Source: Dicyema japonicum (taxonomy: Eukaryota; Dicyemida; Rhombozoa; Dicyemidae). From it: a stretch of 64,000 bases of DNA. The notes beneath the pieces are model-generated. The model was not told the DNA's origin, searched no databases, and saw only the letters and a program-made list of their open reading frames with translations. Positions 46,344 to 58,459 of the stretch are shown here, in pieces. The stretch is from assembly GCA_011109175.1 (NCBI GenBank), contig RDEW01000028.1, positions 281,784 to 345,783 on the forward strand. Direction: 5' to 3'. Made by a program: the position numbers and the translations under genes. Positions within the stretch are counted from its first letter, which is position 1; every line of letters begins with the position of its first letter.

Positions 46344-46735
46344 CACCAGAGACCACGGTTACACAAACTAACTAATCACGTGATTTATTTAATTTATTTA
46401 TTAACCTCGGATACACCGAGAAAGAAGTTAAAGTAAACAACTAATTAAGTGTATCCAGTTACCACTTCCACAGAAACAGAGTCCATCTGGAATCAGCATA
46501 AAGGGTGAAAGACGTCCATAGTTGCAGTTGTGGAAACCCCTCCAATGGAGTGGGAAAGAGCAAATTATCCTTTTTCGTGCCGGCCAGGCACTGGGCGTCA
46601 CTTAGACAGGTGGATCACATGACGGCACTCTAATAGGAAGAGAGAGGAGTAACAGACGATCAAACAGAAACTTGAACCAATTAGCAACGTAGCATCACAT
46701 GGCGCCACGCATGAAAGTTACGTGATGAATGTGGT
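46344..46735 (-). repeat. dispersed repeat joined to a jockey-like 3' tail, copy C
   Basis: Duplicate of 33190-33575 (repeat body 46465-46735, tail 46344-46464), nearly identical. Confidence 0.55.
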
Positions 46736-48955
46736 AGATGATTATTATTATAGGCACGTACGCGATGCCAAGATCATGACAAAGCATGTGCAACACGAAA
46801 AGTTAACAATCTAATTAACGTCGCCCATCTTTTTCGATCGATGCCATGTTCCGTAGCATATCTAGATTGTCCCCATCTTTAAGGCACTTTCCAATCCTCT
46901 TGAAATCTTCATCTAGAATAACCGGCAGCGGAAACGAAAAGCTTCGAAGACAAAATACTTTTCCATTGCTATGTTGGCAGGGGTCCCCATATCGTGGCGG
47001 AGTATGTGTCCAGAGAGCCTCCACCTTGAATCAGTAATATCACATGATATTGGCTTAGTTCCGGTTCTCTTGTATAAGATTTCGGACGGCATTTTGAAAA
47101 AGCTTCGGGAAGAAAGGAGTGCTCGGAGATGATTTCTGTGAAAAGAATTCAACTTTTCGACTTCCTGCCCTGTACAAGCCCATGTACCGGCATTATATAA
47201 TAGGATCGGCCTCACTAGGGCATTGTATAGTCTCATTCGAGTTTTAGGGTCAAGCCCTTTGTGCAGAAGCCAGGTCTTCTTCATTTTGTTGAAAGCAACA
47301 TTAGTTAGTGTCTTCCTTCGTGTTATATCTTCGGTGTCACCGAGAAGGGATCCTAGTTTTTTTTATCTACGCCAGTGCTCGTCGGTTTTTTCCTCATTTC
47401 TTTTTAGCTCCGTGATTTCAGTTTTGTTTGTGTTTACTTTTAATGACCACTAGGCGCTGAGAATAATAACTGGCTGCTTAAAGTCAACCCCCACCGACCA
47501 TTTACATTGGGAGTCGAAAATCCTCCCGCTCTATGACCACCTAGAAATGCGTAATTTACAATTCCTACGGCAGTCGTTCGACCCGAATCACCCAGTTCAC
47601 GCTTTGCTAAGTAACAATAACCGCAGATACATACGCAGGACCCTCTTTGACCTACAAAGAGCCTTGTCGAAGATCACCCCCCCCTCAAGAAGACTCAACT
47701 TGGACCCGCCGAATCCATGATTTTATCTCAACACGGGCCATTAGGACACTTCAATATAACAAAGTCTTGGAGCGCTTCCCCCGGATATCAGTCCAACGGA
47801 ACAATCGCTCCCGAGGAAGATCAGAATCGGACTGGCTCGCCTACGGTGTGGACACCACCCTTTTCTGGCTGGCAGAGTAGTTCGAGACCTTTTTCCCTGC
47901 CCTGGACCACCGGATGCAAAAGTCGAGGATCTCTGGGAGCGGCCTGTCCGGACTGCACGCTCTTTGATGGTCGCCGGCTTCCCACTTGCTGGCGAAGCCG
48001 GGGTTAATAATTTAATTTAATTTAATGACCACTCAGCCATTTTATCAAACATTTTCTCCAAAAGTGCAATTAACTCTTCTTTTTTATTTGAAATAAAGTC
48101 CACGTCGTCCGCATATGCTATTATGCTCGTTCCATCTCTGATATGAGGCTTCAAGTCTCGTAGAGCTGCCTCCAGATAAATAATGAACAAAATTGGGAAT
48201 AATTAATCTCCTTGAGGGGCACCAATTGTCGTTTCAAATGTCCTCGATAAAGCTTTCTCAGTCTTGACCATCCTAATCGTTGAGCCCTCCAAGAAGTGCT
48301 CAAGAATTTGCAGCAACTTGTTCCTGTTGACGGAATCAAAAACCTTTGACATATCAATCCCCAGAATGGTTGTCGTTATTTTAAATTTTTAAACAGTCGC
48401 ACTTCTCCATTTGTGGCTCCATATAACATCTGACGTTGATCTCCCTTTGCGGAAGCCACTTTGATAAGCCGACAGGTACGAGTCTAGGCGTCCCTCCATT
48501 CTTTGAAGTGTAATATTGGCTAGTATCTTCCGTAATGTGTTGGTTAAGACCTCTGGTCTTAGGTTCTCAACTTTCCCCGATTTTTTGTTTGGCTTCTGTA
48601 CTGGTATCAATAGTCCTTCTCCAACTGGCAAAGTGGCTCCTTTACTATATGTTTCGTTTAGAATCCAGGCAATTATCATGTATAGCTTTTGAGTTCCATA
48701 TTTGAAAACTTCACCATTTAAGCCATCTGGGCCGGGACTCTTATTGTCCTTCAGTTTGAAACTTGCTGTTATCACTTGTTCCAAAGTTATTTCTTCGTCT
48801 AATTTTTCCTGGTCTGTGTTAATAGTGAGTTTTTTGCTATTTTTGATACGAATTGTGCTTCAAAATAATCCGCTATAAGTTCTGCAATTTCTTGTTGGTT
48901 AGCAATATGTTTTCCATCTTCATCTCGTAAAGTCAGTGTTTTCCTTTATAGTTTT
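46736..48955 (-). mobile_element. LINE-A, 5'-truncated copy interrupted by a jockey-like insertion
   Basis: Minus strand, with a TAA-rich tail near 46740. Order from 5': DEDGKHIANQQEIAELIADY (about 48925), then KLKDNKSPGPDGLNGEVFKY (48740), SGFRKGRSTSDVIWSHKW (48430), GIDMSKVFDS (48345), GAPQGD and IIYLEAALRDL (48210), AYADDVDFIS (catalytic, 48110), TNKTEITELKR (47415, beyond the insertion), RLYNALVRPILLYNAGTW (47220), DITDSRWRLSGHILRHDMG (47030). Stops (for example in the GD.LFP block) inactivate it. It is the closest relative of 5587-7640 in the window. Confidence 0.85.
47452..48021 (+). mobile_element. jockey-clade LINE 3' fragment, 13-bp target duplication
   Basis: 570 bp are flanked by TTTAATGACCACT at 47439-47451 and 48022-48034, inserted in LINE-A on the opposite strand. 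The frame RIITGCLKSTPTDHLHWES, LPLYDHLEMRNLQFLRQSF then DPNHP and the end EDLWERPVRTARSLMVAGFP are the conserved C-terminus of jockey-like ORF2. The 3' end is CCGGGGTTAATAATTTAATT plus a TTTAA tail. One frameshift lies near 47700. A typical 5'-truncated target-primed insertion. Confidence 0.9.
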
Positions 48956-49073
48956 CTGTACTAGATGATGTTTTGGAAATAATTAAAGTTAATTTTATTT
49001 TTAAATGAAATAAATAATTATTATTAATTCATTTTAATTTTTAAATTAAAAATAAGCAAATAACGTGACTTTC

Positions 49074-51840
49074 ATGTTGTCCAAAGAAAGCAAAATTTTT
49101 GCACCATATCGTTTCTTAGGAGGAGTCTGCAACAAAATTCCTTTTAGTCTCCAAACCAATCACAAATTAAAAGAAAACTTCATAGTAACATCAATAGGAA
49201 AAACATGGAATCGTTACAACGTAGATTGTGTTAATCTATTTTAGTGCACAAATTTAGCAATCGTCGAAGTAGGTTCGTCCTCATGAAATATTTTTAGGAG
49301 AATTACTTTCCCACGAAATCACAGCCCTCACAACTTGTGGATATTACATCTTCGCAGCTTACGGACATGTCATTCAAGTTTTTTGCAAGCAGAGTCAGGT
49401 TTAATAGTTTCATCATAGACAAGACTCTGAAGAATATTTTCTCCGACGATCATGATCGTACTATCATTCAACTGTGTGCTCTGAGTGACCATTTACTGGC
49501 TTTGGACGAGGGCAACTGTATCGTGGTATGGAATTACAAGACTGGGGTATTTTTGCATCTAATTTGCAGAAATTTTCCAGAGAATTAAATTTTGATCAAA
49601 ATACCTTCAAAATAACGTGTATGCTTCACCCCTCTACGTTTCTCAACAAATTCCTATTTGCGAGTTCAAAAGGCGGGCTAAATCTTTGGAATATAAAGAC
49701 CGCGAAATTGATTCATTCATTTTCCATATTAGCAGAGGAGGTCGCAGTTACTTCGTTGGAACAGGTTTTTTTGTTGTTGTTACACTGCAGTCCTCGGCTC
49801 TGGAAGTAGTTGCCGTTGGTTTTGCAGATGGTCGGATTGTCTTGTTGAATATTGTCTATGATCAAATTCTGGCAAAACTGAAACAGCAAGGGGCTGTTAT
49901 GTGCTTAGCCTTTTCTTCTTCTTCTTGGATGGCCTCTGGATCTGATTTAGGATCCATCACTTTCTGGGACTTAAAATCCATGGTTATTGGTGGACGACTA
50001 AAGAAGGCGCACAATAGCTCTGTTATTTCCCTTAGTTTCCTCCCCAATGATTCTGTTCTTGTGTCATCATCCGACGAGAACTCCCTCAAAGTGAGGATTC
50101 TATATTAATTCTAAGAGTTGGAGATTTGATGACCACGGTACTGCTACTCTACTGCATCATCGAGCGGGACATTCTTCCTCTATAACCAAGATTTCTTTTT
50201 ATAATGAGGATCTCATTCTGTCTACTGACCTTAAAGGTCAACTGAGAGCTCTCTCACTATCCCACGACAGCAATGGGCGTTTATTGGGGAATCATTCCAT
50301 TAAAATTGAGGATGTCGCTTCAGGTTCTAGTCTTTAGTTAATTCGTTAGAAACCAACCGTCAAAGCGACTGGGATAGCATTTTTTGCATCCATGAGAATT
50401 CAAAAGCTTTATCCACCTGGAATTTTAGAAAAACTCGATCATCTCCAAGGATGTTAGATAATGGAGACTCCCGTAGTGTAGTAGCAACTGCTTTGAGTGT
50501 TTCTACTTGTGGGAATTTTGTCTTAATGGGATATTCCGATGGATCTTTTGACCGTTTCAATGTTCAGTCTGGGAATTTGAAGCTTTCATACTCACGTTTG
50601 CACGTTTGAGTCATTTTAGATCACAATTTGCAGCTTACTTATGTTTCCGGAATTTTCTGTGATATTGTCAATTCTTCTATAATTTCCTTCCATTCTGATG
50701 GTTTGGTCGTTTCATGGGCCTTTTCTGAGAACAGAGTGAACAAGGCCAGCAAACTTAATTGTTCGGTGTCACTTGTGTGCCACAGTAAGTCAAGGAATTT
50801 TATCGCTCTTTCAACGAACGATCAATGCGTCCTCATTATCGATACAAACCGACCACATTCTGAACCAATAAGACATTGGTCTTCCTTTTCCTCCAGAATA
50901 ACCGATTTGACGTTTTCGCCAGACTCCAGGTGGCTCGTTCTGAGTTTTTCTGCTCCAGTAATAAGAGTTTTGGACGTTCCTTCGAACAGGTTTTTAGTAA
51001 ATAAACATTTTAGTGTAATTGACTGCTTCGAGCTTGAAAAGGCTGTTACTTCCTTGTCATTCTCTCCCGATGGGGTTTATTTAGCGACATGTCACTGTGA
51101 TGATAAGGTAGTCCACGTCTGGGCTAACTCCACTTTGTACTGCGAGTCCTCAGTAACTGAAACGATTCCACAAGTTGAGTCATCAATAGATGACAGTTTG
51201 GTCAGATTGTCTTCTATTCCTTCGAGTCGTTTCCAGAATATTTTAGAATATTCTGCCATTAAGGCATTTTTTGATTCAATGACGTTGTAGAGGAGGAACA
51301 AGGAAAATGGAGTAATCAGTAATGTCCCTATCTTGAGTTCTAATTCGGTATATTTGAATATTTTATTTCAGAATGGTTCCGTCTTGGGTTCAGGGGATAG
51401 GTTTAGGACTATGTTGGGGGAAAATAATGGTATTTTGGTGTTTTTATTTTAGACTTTGAGGGTTTCATGGATTTGCTCAAAAGTATGTCTATGTCATCAC
51501 TTCATTTGGAGTTTTCTCTGCTTGATTGTCCCCTTATGGACAAATTTTTGAACTTTATTCGTTCCATGCTCGTAAACAAAGTGGATATTGATCTAGTTCT
51601 GTCTTATTTGGCGCTTTTTATCGAGGTAAGAGTTTATTATGAAAATCATTAATGGATAACACTATCATAATTTTTAATATCATTTTGTAGAAGTGTGGTG
51701 ACGACTTAAGATGTAACCGTCAGCTTATGGATAAACTGGTTGAAATCAAAACCCTTTCTAAGTCAATTATGGACGATTTGAACAAATTGATGTCACGGTC
51801 GGAGTCAATAATGTCTTACATAAAAAATTCAACTTACTAA
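49074..51840 (+). CDS. WDR36: WDR36/UTP21, WD-repeat protein of the small-subunit processome (12 exons)
   Basis: A component of the U3 snoRNP/SSU processome needed for 18S pre-rRNA processing in the nucleolus. Twelve exons splice to 2451 nt (816 aa, against about 950 in human). Introns: 49221-49244, 49269-49297, 49547-49569, 49765-49790, 50091-50115, 50324-50349, 50596-50619, 51264-51290, 51348-51371, 51430-51452, 51626-51690; all are 23-29 nt except the last (65), and all GT-AG except 51264-51290, which is GC-AG. Family landmarks: FAPYRFLGGVCNKIPF at the N-terminus, ITCMLHPSTFLNKFLFASSK, ESDWDSIF (first residue split by an intron), TFSPDSRWLVLSFSAPVIRV, SRFQNILEYSAIK, and the C-terminal UTP21 domain (LVLSYLALFIEKCGDDL). 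The frame is intact throughout. Confidence 0.92.
51264..51290 (+). other. 27-nt GC-AG intron in WDR36
   Basis: The exon ends ATT AAG, followed by GCATTT...TTGTAG, then AGG AGG AAC AAG. Splicing here gives AIKRRNKE, matching the basic IKKKNK of the family at the same place after the SRWKNLL-type block. Without it the frame stops at 51288. The alternative GT donor at 51284 would need a 36-nt intron and loses the basic motif. Confidence 0.7.
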
Positions 51841-51919
51841 ATTTTATTTTGTTTATAAAATTTTAAGATTTTGTATTTATTTTTTAAATAATTATTTGAA
51901 TAAATTATTTTTTGTGTCA
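51841..51919. other. 79-bp intergenic region between WDR36 and AMPK alpha
   Basis: Extremely AT-rich. It must hold both the 3' end of WDR36 and the 5' leader of AMPK alpha if both are separately transcribed. AATAAA is present at 51898-51903, within 20 bp of the next start. No obvious AG splice-acceptor tract sits right before ATG 51920. Confidence 0.5.
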
Positions 51920-53716
<1,797 letters not shown>

Positions 53717-53885
53717 TTATTAACTTACCTTTATTTGCTGCCTAAATACTAAAATTATTTTTATATGTTCATCAGATTATCTCGGAGTTTAATAGCCGAT
53801 AAAAACAGCAGACAATCAAGATGTGTTGAGAAGCGGAGCGTGCAATAGATGGAGTTGAGAGTGGTTACTGGACAGAATAACCAGG
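53717..53885. other. 3' flank of AMPK alpha
   Basis: AT-rich with no frame supported. AGTGGTTACTGGACAG precedes the tRNA-like sequence. Confidence 0.35.
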
Positions 53886-53975
53886 TGTCGGAGTGGTTTA
53901 TCCTGTCGCTTGAATCGTAAGTACCTGTGGGTTCAATTCCCACGTCAATACCAATTTGGTTGTATTCCTTTTTTG
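53885..53975 (+). ncRNA. tRNA-like sequence with pol III boxes (tRNA pseudogene or SINE head)
   Basis: GGTGTCGGAGTGGTTTATCC resembles a tRNA 5' part with a box-A-like GAGTGGTTTATCC. GTGGGTTCAATTCCCAC (53927-53943) is a perfect T-arm with a consensus B box (GGTTCAATTCC). A TTTTTT run (about 53969) could end pol III transcription. The 5' GGTGTCG and 3' CAATACC ends pair in six of seven positions but are offset by two bases from the T-arm, and no normal anticodon loop is visible, so it is not a clean tRNA. Confidence 0.4.
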
Positions 53976-54002
53976 TTATTTTCTTTATCAAATTCCTTAG
54001 AG

Positions 54003-54125
54003 GTTTCATGGGATCTGACTAGCGAGACACCCAGTGCCTGACTGACACCAAAAAAGATCTTCACTACTCCAGTAGAGGTTCTACAGTGGAGGATGTGAAT
54101 ATGCGTTTCAATCCGACCATGAAAG
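54003..54125 (+). repeat. dispersed repeat, copy D (opposite orientation)
   Basis: TCATGGGATC, ACACCCAGTGCCTG, AAAAAAGATC, ACTACTCCAGTAGAGG and TTCTACAG follow the sense order of the family at 17.4, 33.4, 46.6 and 55.2 kb (TCATGTGATCC, GCCCAGTGCC, AAAAAGGAT, GGAGGGGTTTCCAC). It lies about 35 bp after the pol III-like terminator. Confidence 0.5.
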
Positions 54126-54950
54126 ATTTAACTACTCACTACGTTGTGCCATAACTCCCTTAAATTGTTTAAAATAGAGTTGTAACCACTCTATCTCCAA
54201 AGAATTAGAACGTCTATCCCTCTTTTGTGGTATTGTAGAGTAAAATTAGTTTGGATTAACCCCAGGTTTACAGTCTTTTGTAAGCCCATCACAAACAGTC
54301 ACAACTAATTAATCTAAGGAAGAACCCAAGGGAGAAGCTTGTGCTGACCAAATCTATCCTCCAATAGACCATTACAGGCCTACGAAAGAGGCGGATAAGT
54401 AGGTCCACCATCTTCCATTTTCGTCCCACGTCCTTTCGTCGCGGACATCACTTCATTCCGTAGTGGGAGATTTTTCATAATGGAAAATTTTCACCAGTGG
54501 ATTTGGCCCGGGAGAAGGTAGGAAGATCCCTGCCAGAAATACTCGTTGCCTACAGGTAGGGTCTGTTTAATTGATCTTGGCTGAAAACTTCTTTCGGATT
54601 AGAGCCCACCACTGTCAGATTCGATGAATCAGGCATTACGTTCAGCCAGAAGGCCAAAGTTTGGATTTAAGGTCGATTAATTAGCTATACTGATATTTTT
54701 ATTTATATTTGGTTCTTTGCAGAATTCAGAAGTGGACCCGTAGTGATTTTTTTGGTTGAATAATTACTTTGTAGTGAATTATACGTACACGATCAGATTT
54801 CTTGTTAACTTATTAAATTTTTAAGTTAAATAATAGCCTAAAAACCTCAAATTATCGTATTGAGATTAATCATGAGCAACACACGTGATTGCTCTATTTT
54901 TGCGGAAAAATTTTTTATCAAAAATAGAATTTATCTAAAAATTGCAATAT
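54126..54950. other. unassigned stretch
   Basis: 825 bp of moderate GC, then AT-rich sequence. No frame, RNA fold or repeat could be defended. A stem-like AGTTGTAACCACTCTATCTC lies at about 54178. Confidence 0.35.
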
Positions 54951-55084
54951 TTTTCACTTTTCTGGTTCGTTTATCTCACACAAACAACCACCTATAACCC
55001 GTAAACACAAAAAGAGAAACATCAAGAAAAGATGATAAAACCATTGAGCAAAATTCAGGATTACCAAATTGGTGTTATTTTCTC

Positions 55085-55330
55085 TTAATTCAAAGTCACA
55101 CAAGTCCATCCAGGACCAACATGAAAAGTAAAAGATTTCCATTTCTTGAAGCTGTGGAAACACCTTCTATGGGTTAGAGGAGAACAATGATCCTTTTTTT
55201 GCCACCCTGGCACTGGGCGACCAAGATAGTTGGATTACATGATGGCACTCTAATAGAAAGGGAAGAGAGGGAACAGACGAAAAAAGAAATCCTCAATCTA
55301 GTAGCTACATGGTACCACACGCTACGCTAT
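55085..55330 (-). repeat. dispersed repeat, copy E
   Basis: Diverged copy of the 17.4/33.4/46.6-kb family. On the plus strand: GGAAACACCTTCTATGGG, CCTTTTTTTGCCACCCTGGC, ACTGGGCGACC, GATGGCACTCTAATAG. Confidence 0.6.
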
Positions 55331-55399
55331 TCAAACATTTTAATATTTTCAATTTTAATTAATTTACCTGAATTCTCTATTGACATAGACGTCAGTCAT

Positions 55400-56243
55400 G
55401 CTCGTGAGGCTTGAAGCCGGACTTATCAGCTTTCCCTGCCTTCCTCGTTCTCTCAGAGGGGCTTGGAGGATGTTATATGCTGGAATTCTTTCAAAGATTT
55501 GCTAGTGTCATCTAGCCAACATCGCTGTGCCTGTTTGTTGTCGGGGGCGTCTGCTGAGAAGGTGCCTGGCTTAACGCCATTCGCAATGGAGTTCTGAGTA
55601 CTTTCCTGGATGATGAATGCGTACGTATTGGAATCTCATTGCGACTGGGATTAAAAGTCTGTGTTCCACATCCGTTGCTGTGTTCCACATCCGTTGCGAT
55701 GGCGATGCGGAGACCAAATCGACTTTTTTGGCCTACACCTTTTCTCTTGCAGGAAGAGTCCTTACACCCTTTCTCAGACACATGGCTTTGACGAAATCGT
55801 TAGGCGAGCTTTGGACGCCGCCAGACACCTCTCCATTCTCGAACCAGTCGGTTTTTGCAGGCCGGACAGGAAATGACCAGATGGGATGACAATCTTCCCT
55901 TTTGAAACCGGGAAACCTCTTGTCTGGGACGTAACCTGCACCGATACATTTGTCTCTTGTAACCTACTCCAGAGTGCCTCTGGAGCCTGTTCTGCCGCTG
56001 AGAAAGCCGAGAAGATGAAACGGGAAAAGCACGTGGTCTTACTCAAGGATTTTTTGTTTGTACCACTCGCCGTTGAGATATCTGGTTCCCTTGCGTTTGC
56101 GACGCTGGAATTCTTGAGTCGTCTAGGGAATCGGATCGCTACACGAACAGGAGACCCTCGTGAGCGCTGCTGGTTATTTTTTCGAATCTCGCAAGCTTTC
56201 CTGAGAGGGAATAGCCACGCAATCAGGGCAGCCGCTATATAAC
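55400..56243 (+). pseudogene. PHD-RT-REL endonuclease-end remnant
   Basis: Broken into several frames. HRCACLLSGAS is near 55525; a zinc-knuckle region is disrupted by a 19-bp tandem duplication (TGTGTTCCACATCCGTTGC, 55661-55698); DEIVRRALDAARHLSILEPV is at about 55790. The open frame 55886-56242 has TIFPFETGKPLVWDVTCTD, AEKAEKMKREKH and the full C-terminus GDPRERCWLFFRISQAFLRG, ending at AAAI. A stop sits where RPDG should be. It is the best example of the family terminus on the plus strand after 15.5 kb. Confidence 0.8.
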
Positions 56244-56329
56244 CGTTTACTCTCTTTTCTTTACTTTTAAAAATATATTTAATTATTTACAGTTTCCACA
56301 AATTTTAATATTCTATAACGGCTAACGTC

Positions 56330-56425
56330 ATACGTCATACAAAAAGGAGCGGCCTCTCTGACTGCGTGACTATTTTCTTTCTGAATGGCGAGTGAGATTC
56401 GCTCGAATAGCCAGCAGTGTTCATT
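56330..56425 (+). repeat. short dispersed repeat, copy 1 of 2
   Basis: Shares CTGACTGCGTG.CTATT, GAGATTCGCTC.AATA and CCAGCAG with 60575-60665, over about 85 bp, following a REL terminus in this case. Identity unknown. Confidence 0.6.
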
Positions 56426-56574
56426 TTAATAATTACTTTCGGTTCTTATCTAATTAATGACCCCAACTTTCTTGCAACGAAATCAATATATGAAAATTTT
56501 TTTAGTTAAAATTAAATATTTAATTTTTATTCGGTTACGAATAATTTTATTTTTTTCTAAAGATTAGTTGCGAA

Positions 56575-57203
56575 CTACAATGGTATCAATCGACATAAAC
56601 AAGACTTTCGACACAGTCCCAAGGAAGCTTCTTATTGGGAAGATTTTTGATTCGAAAGTTCGTCCAAACCTAAAGCTGTGGTGAGCTAACTTTCTCTTTG
56701 GGCGACGTGGGAAAGTCGTCTGTGGGCAACTTAGTTCGAGATCATGACTACTACCTAACGGACTACCCCAATGTTCTTCGCTTTCTCTGACCCTTTTAAA
56801 TCTTTTCCTCCACGACCTACCAAATTACGAGGACAAAAAATTTTGTTATTATCCTACGCAGACGACTCAATAATTGTAACACGCAACCGATCGACGCAAC
56901 CTCTAATGCCCAGGCGAGAGTGAACACCGTCTATGATTGGTTGACTGCTAACCGACTAGCTATTTCTCCCGAAAAATCAATATGCACACTTTTCACTTAA
57001 GACCGTCGTTCAAAAGAAGATCCAAGAATTTTCATTGGTCCTGCCAGATACTGGTGATAATTTCCCCTTCAATTCTTGGGTTAATGTTCGACAGGCTATT
57101 AAATTTTAACTCACATGCGAAGAAAGTCTTCACTAAAGGCCTGCAGAAGTTGAATGTTGTACACGCCCTTGTCCGGAAAACTCCCCCGCTGGTAATAGCA
57201 TAA
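56575..57203 (+). pseudogene. jockey-like RT fragment
   Basis: MVSIDINKTFDTVPRKLLI (motif A), GLPQCSSLSLTLLNLFLHDL (motif B), PTQTTQ in the place of YADD through a frame break (about 56855), then DWLTANRLAISPEKS-like sequence near 56935 and ILGLMFDRLLNFNSHAKKVF (57075). The order is typical of jockey/CR1-type RTs. Several shifts. Confidence 0.7.
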
Positions 57204-57305
57204 ATATACGGACATAAAGAAACGATTGGATACCTTAAAACAATTAAAAATTATATTTGTCGATATTATTTTCTCTTTGGTGTCTCTGACAAATTTAGAG
57301 TTATT

Positions 57306-57781
57306 ATGAACGTTCAGAAATTATTAATCAAATTAGTTCCATCTAAGCTATTCCTCCTGCGTAACTTCCAATTAAAAATCTTTTAAAAAATAGAACTTTT
57401 TCATGTTAGTAATTTGCTCAAATAACATGATCGACTAAAGGATCTTTGACAGTGTGACGGATAAATTTAATCCAAGATTCAGGTCAATGAAAATTTGATT
57501 CGCGGTCTTGTACTTTGACGATGATGAACAAAGGCAGCTATTACATATACTGAGAAAGCAATGCTGTGAGAGAAGGGATCAGTTAGTGGTCAACTTGTCT
57601 AGGAGCAAAACGCGATTTCCTCGATTATGTACTAACCTAAGAACACAAATAAAGCTGATATAATGACCTAACGCTCACGAAAGTGGTGCCTCCAACTACC
57701 ATTCAAGCTTTTCACCGTTTTATGTATTCACAACGTTGTATTAATATTGGCGGAGATTTGAGTAACAGACTCTACGACTAA
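57306..57781 (+). other. possible small host gene, unidentified
   Basis: Two coding-like segments precede RPS24 convergently. The first (57441-57640) is IFDSVTDKFNPRFRSMKI, an in-frame TGA at 57495, then FAVLYFDDDEQRQLLHILRK and RRDQLVVNLSRSKTRF. The second (57684-57781) is VPPTTIQAFHRFMYSQRC then INIGGDLSNRLYD, stop at 57779. ATG 57306 (MNVQKLLIKLVPSKLFLL) could start it. Joining all parts needs introns of about 51-55 nt, longer than elsewhere, or undetected splice choices. No family recognised. Confidence 0.35.
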
Positions 57782-57868
57782 TGAGTTTTTTGACTTCCAC
57801 AGAGTAAAAATATAAAAAATAACAAAAGATCCACATATGAAAGATTCAAAAATCCGAAAAAATGTAAA

Positions 57869-58346
57869 TTACTCAAGCCGGGCCTTCCTCCTCTTCTTCT
57901 CCTTCTGTCGCATTCGAAGAGTCCCAAATTGCTTCTTCTTTTGATTTTTCTTTTTCTTCCTGTCTTTACAACCCATCCTCTTCTCTTTAGTTTTAAGTCC
58001 AAACTAAAATTAAATCCTTCTAAAACTCTATTTAGACGGTGGATAGGTTCTATTTTTATGGCATCCTGAGGTTTATCATAAATTAAAGCAAATCCCGTAG
58101 TTTTCGTGTTACCGAACTGAGTCCTCAGCCCGTAGCAGATAACTCTCTCCTTGACTACTTTGTGCATTTTAGAGAGGTACTCGACGACCTGAAGTCGGGT
58201 TGGTGTACCAGTTGTTGGGTGACGGATAGTAAACATCATTTGCCTCCTATCCAAAAGAGGATTCTTCATTGATCTCTGGGTCGAGATGGTTACTGCTTTA
58301 TCAGTCTAAATAATTTTACTACAAAAAGACCAACCAAGACTCCCAT
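57869..58346 (-). CDS. RPS24: 40S ribosomal protein eS24 (3 exons)
   Basis: Minus strand. Exon 1 (58335-58346, four codons, least certain), a 29-nt intron (58306-58334), exon 2 (58027-58305), a 23-nt intron (58004-58026), exon 3 (57869-58003); 426 nt, 141 aa. Family residues: DKAVTISTQRSMKNPLLDRR, VICYGLRTQFGNTKTTGFAL, IYDKPQDAIKIEPIHRLNR, then the basic FGLKTKEKRM...KKRRKARLE tail that appears only after splicing. Without the second intron the frame runs on into a spurious hydrophobic tail. Structural protein of the small subunit; length close to other animals (about 133). Confidence 0.93.
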
Positions 58347-58459
58347 AAAACACGTTTTTATTTATTGAATTAAAAATAATTTTAACATTTTAATTTAACC
58401 AACCAGAAAATTAAATATTTAACGATTAGCAACTTTCATCACCTGCCTTTTCACCAGCC

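Larger units (their letters stand above)
33955..47107. repeat. tandem duplication, copy 2 (with two internal deletions)
   Basis: Direct repeat of 15926-33954. It lacks the equivalents of about 16927-17971 (PHD exon region, ANKRD45 exons 1-2) and about 19193-22801 (both R4-like remnants), and it lacks the 18866-19073 insertion. Joints are near 34978 and 35984 and show only a few bases of microhomology. Its right end continues colinearly into undisturbed LINE-A sequence, which identifies 33954/33955 as the novel joint. Confidence 0.9.

Noticed and set aside
49617-50108. Single-exon frames in the WDR36 region taken as separate genes
   Set aside because: They start or end inside tiny introns; joined exons give one continuous WD-repeat protein.
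53761-54009. Minus-strand 82-codon frame over the tRNA-like sequence
   Set aside because: Low-information frame overlapping the pol III-like unit; no family similarity.
57493-57497. TGA read as selenocysteine
   Set aside because: No selenoprotein family is recognisable and no SECIS-like element could be defended downstream.
57778-58003. Hydrophobic C-terminal extension of RPS24 read straight through
   Set aside because: It arises from reading into the 23-nt intron at 58004-58026 and onwards out of frame. Splicing gives the expected basic tail.
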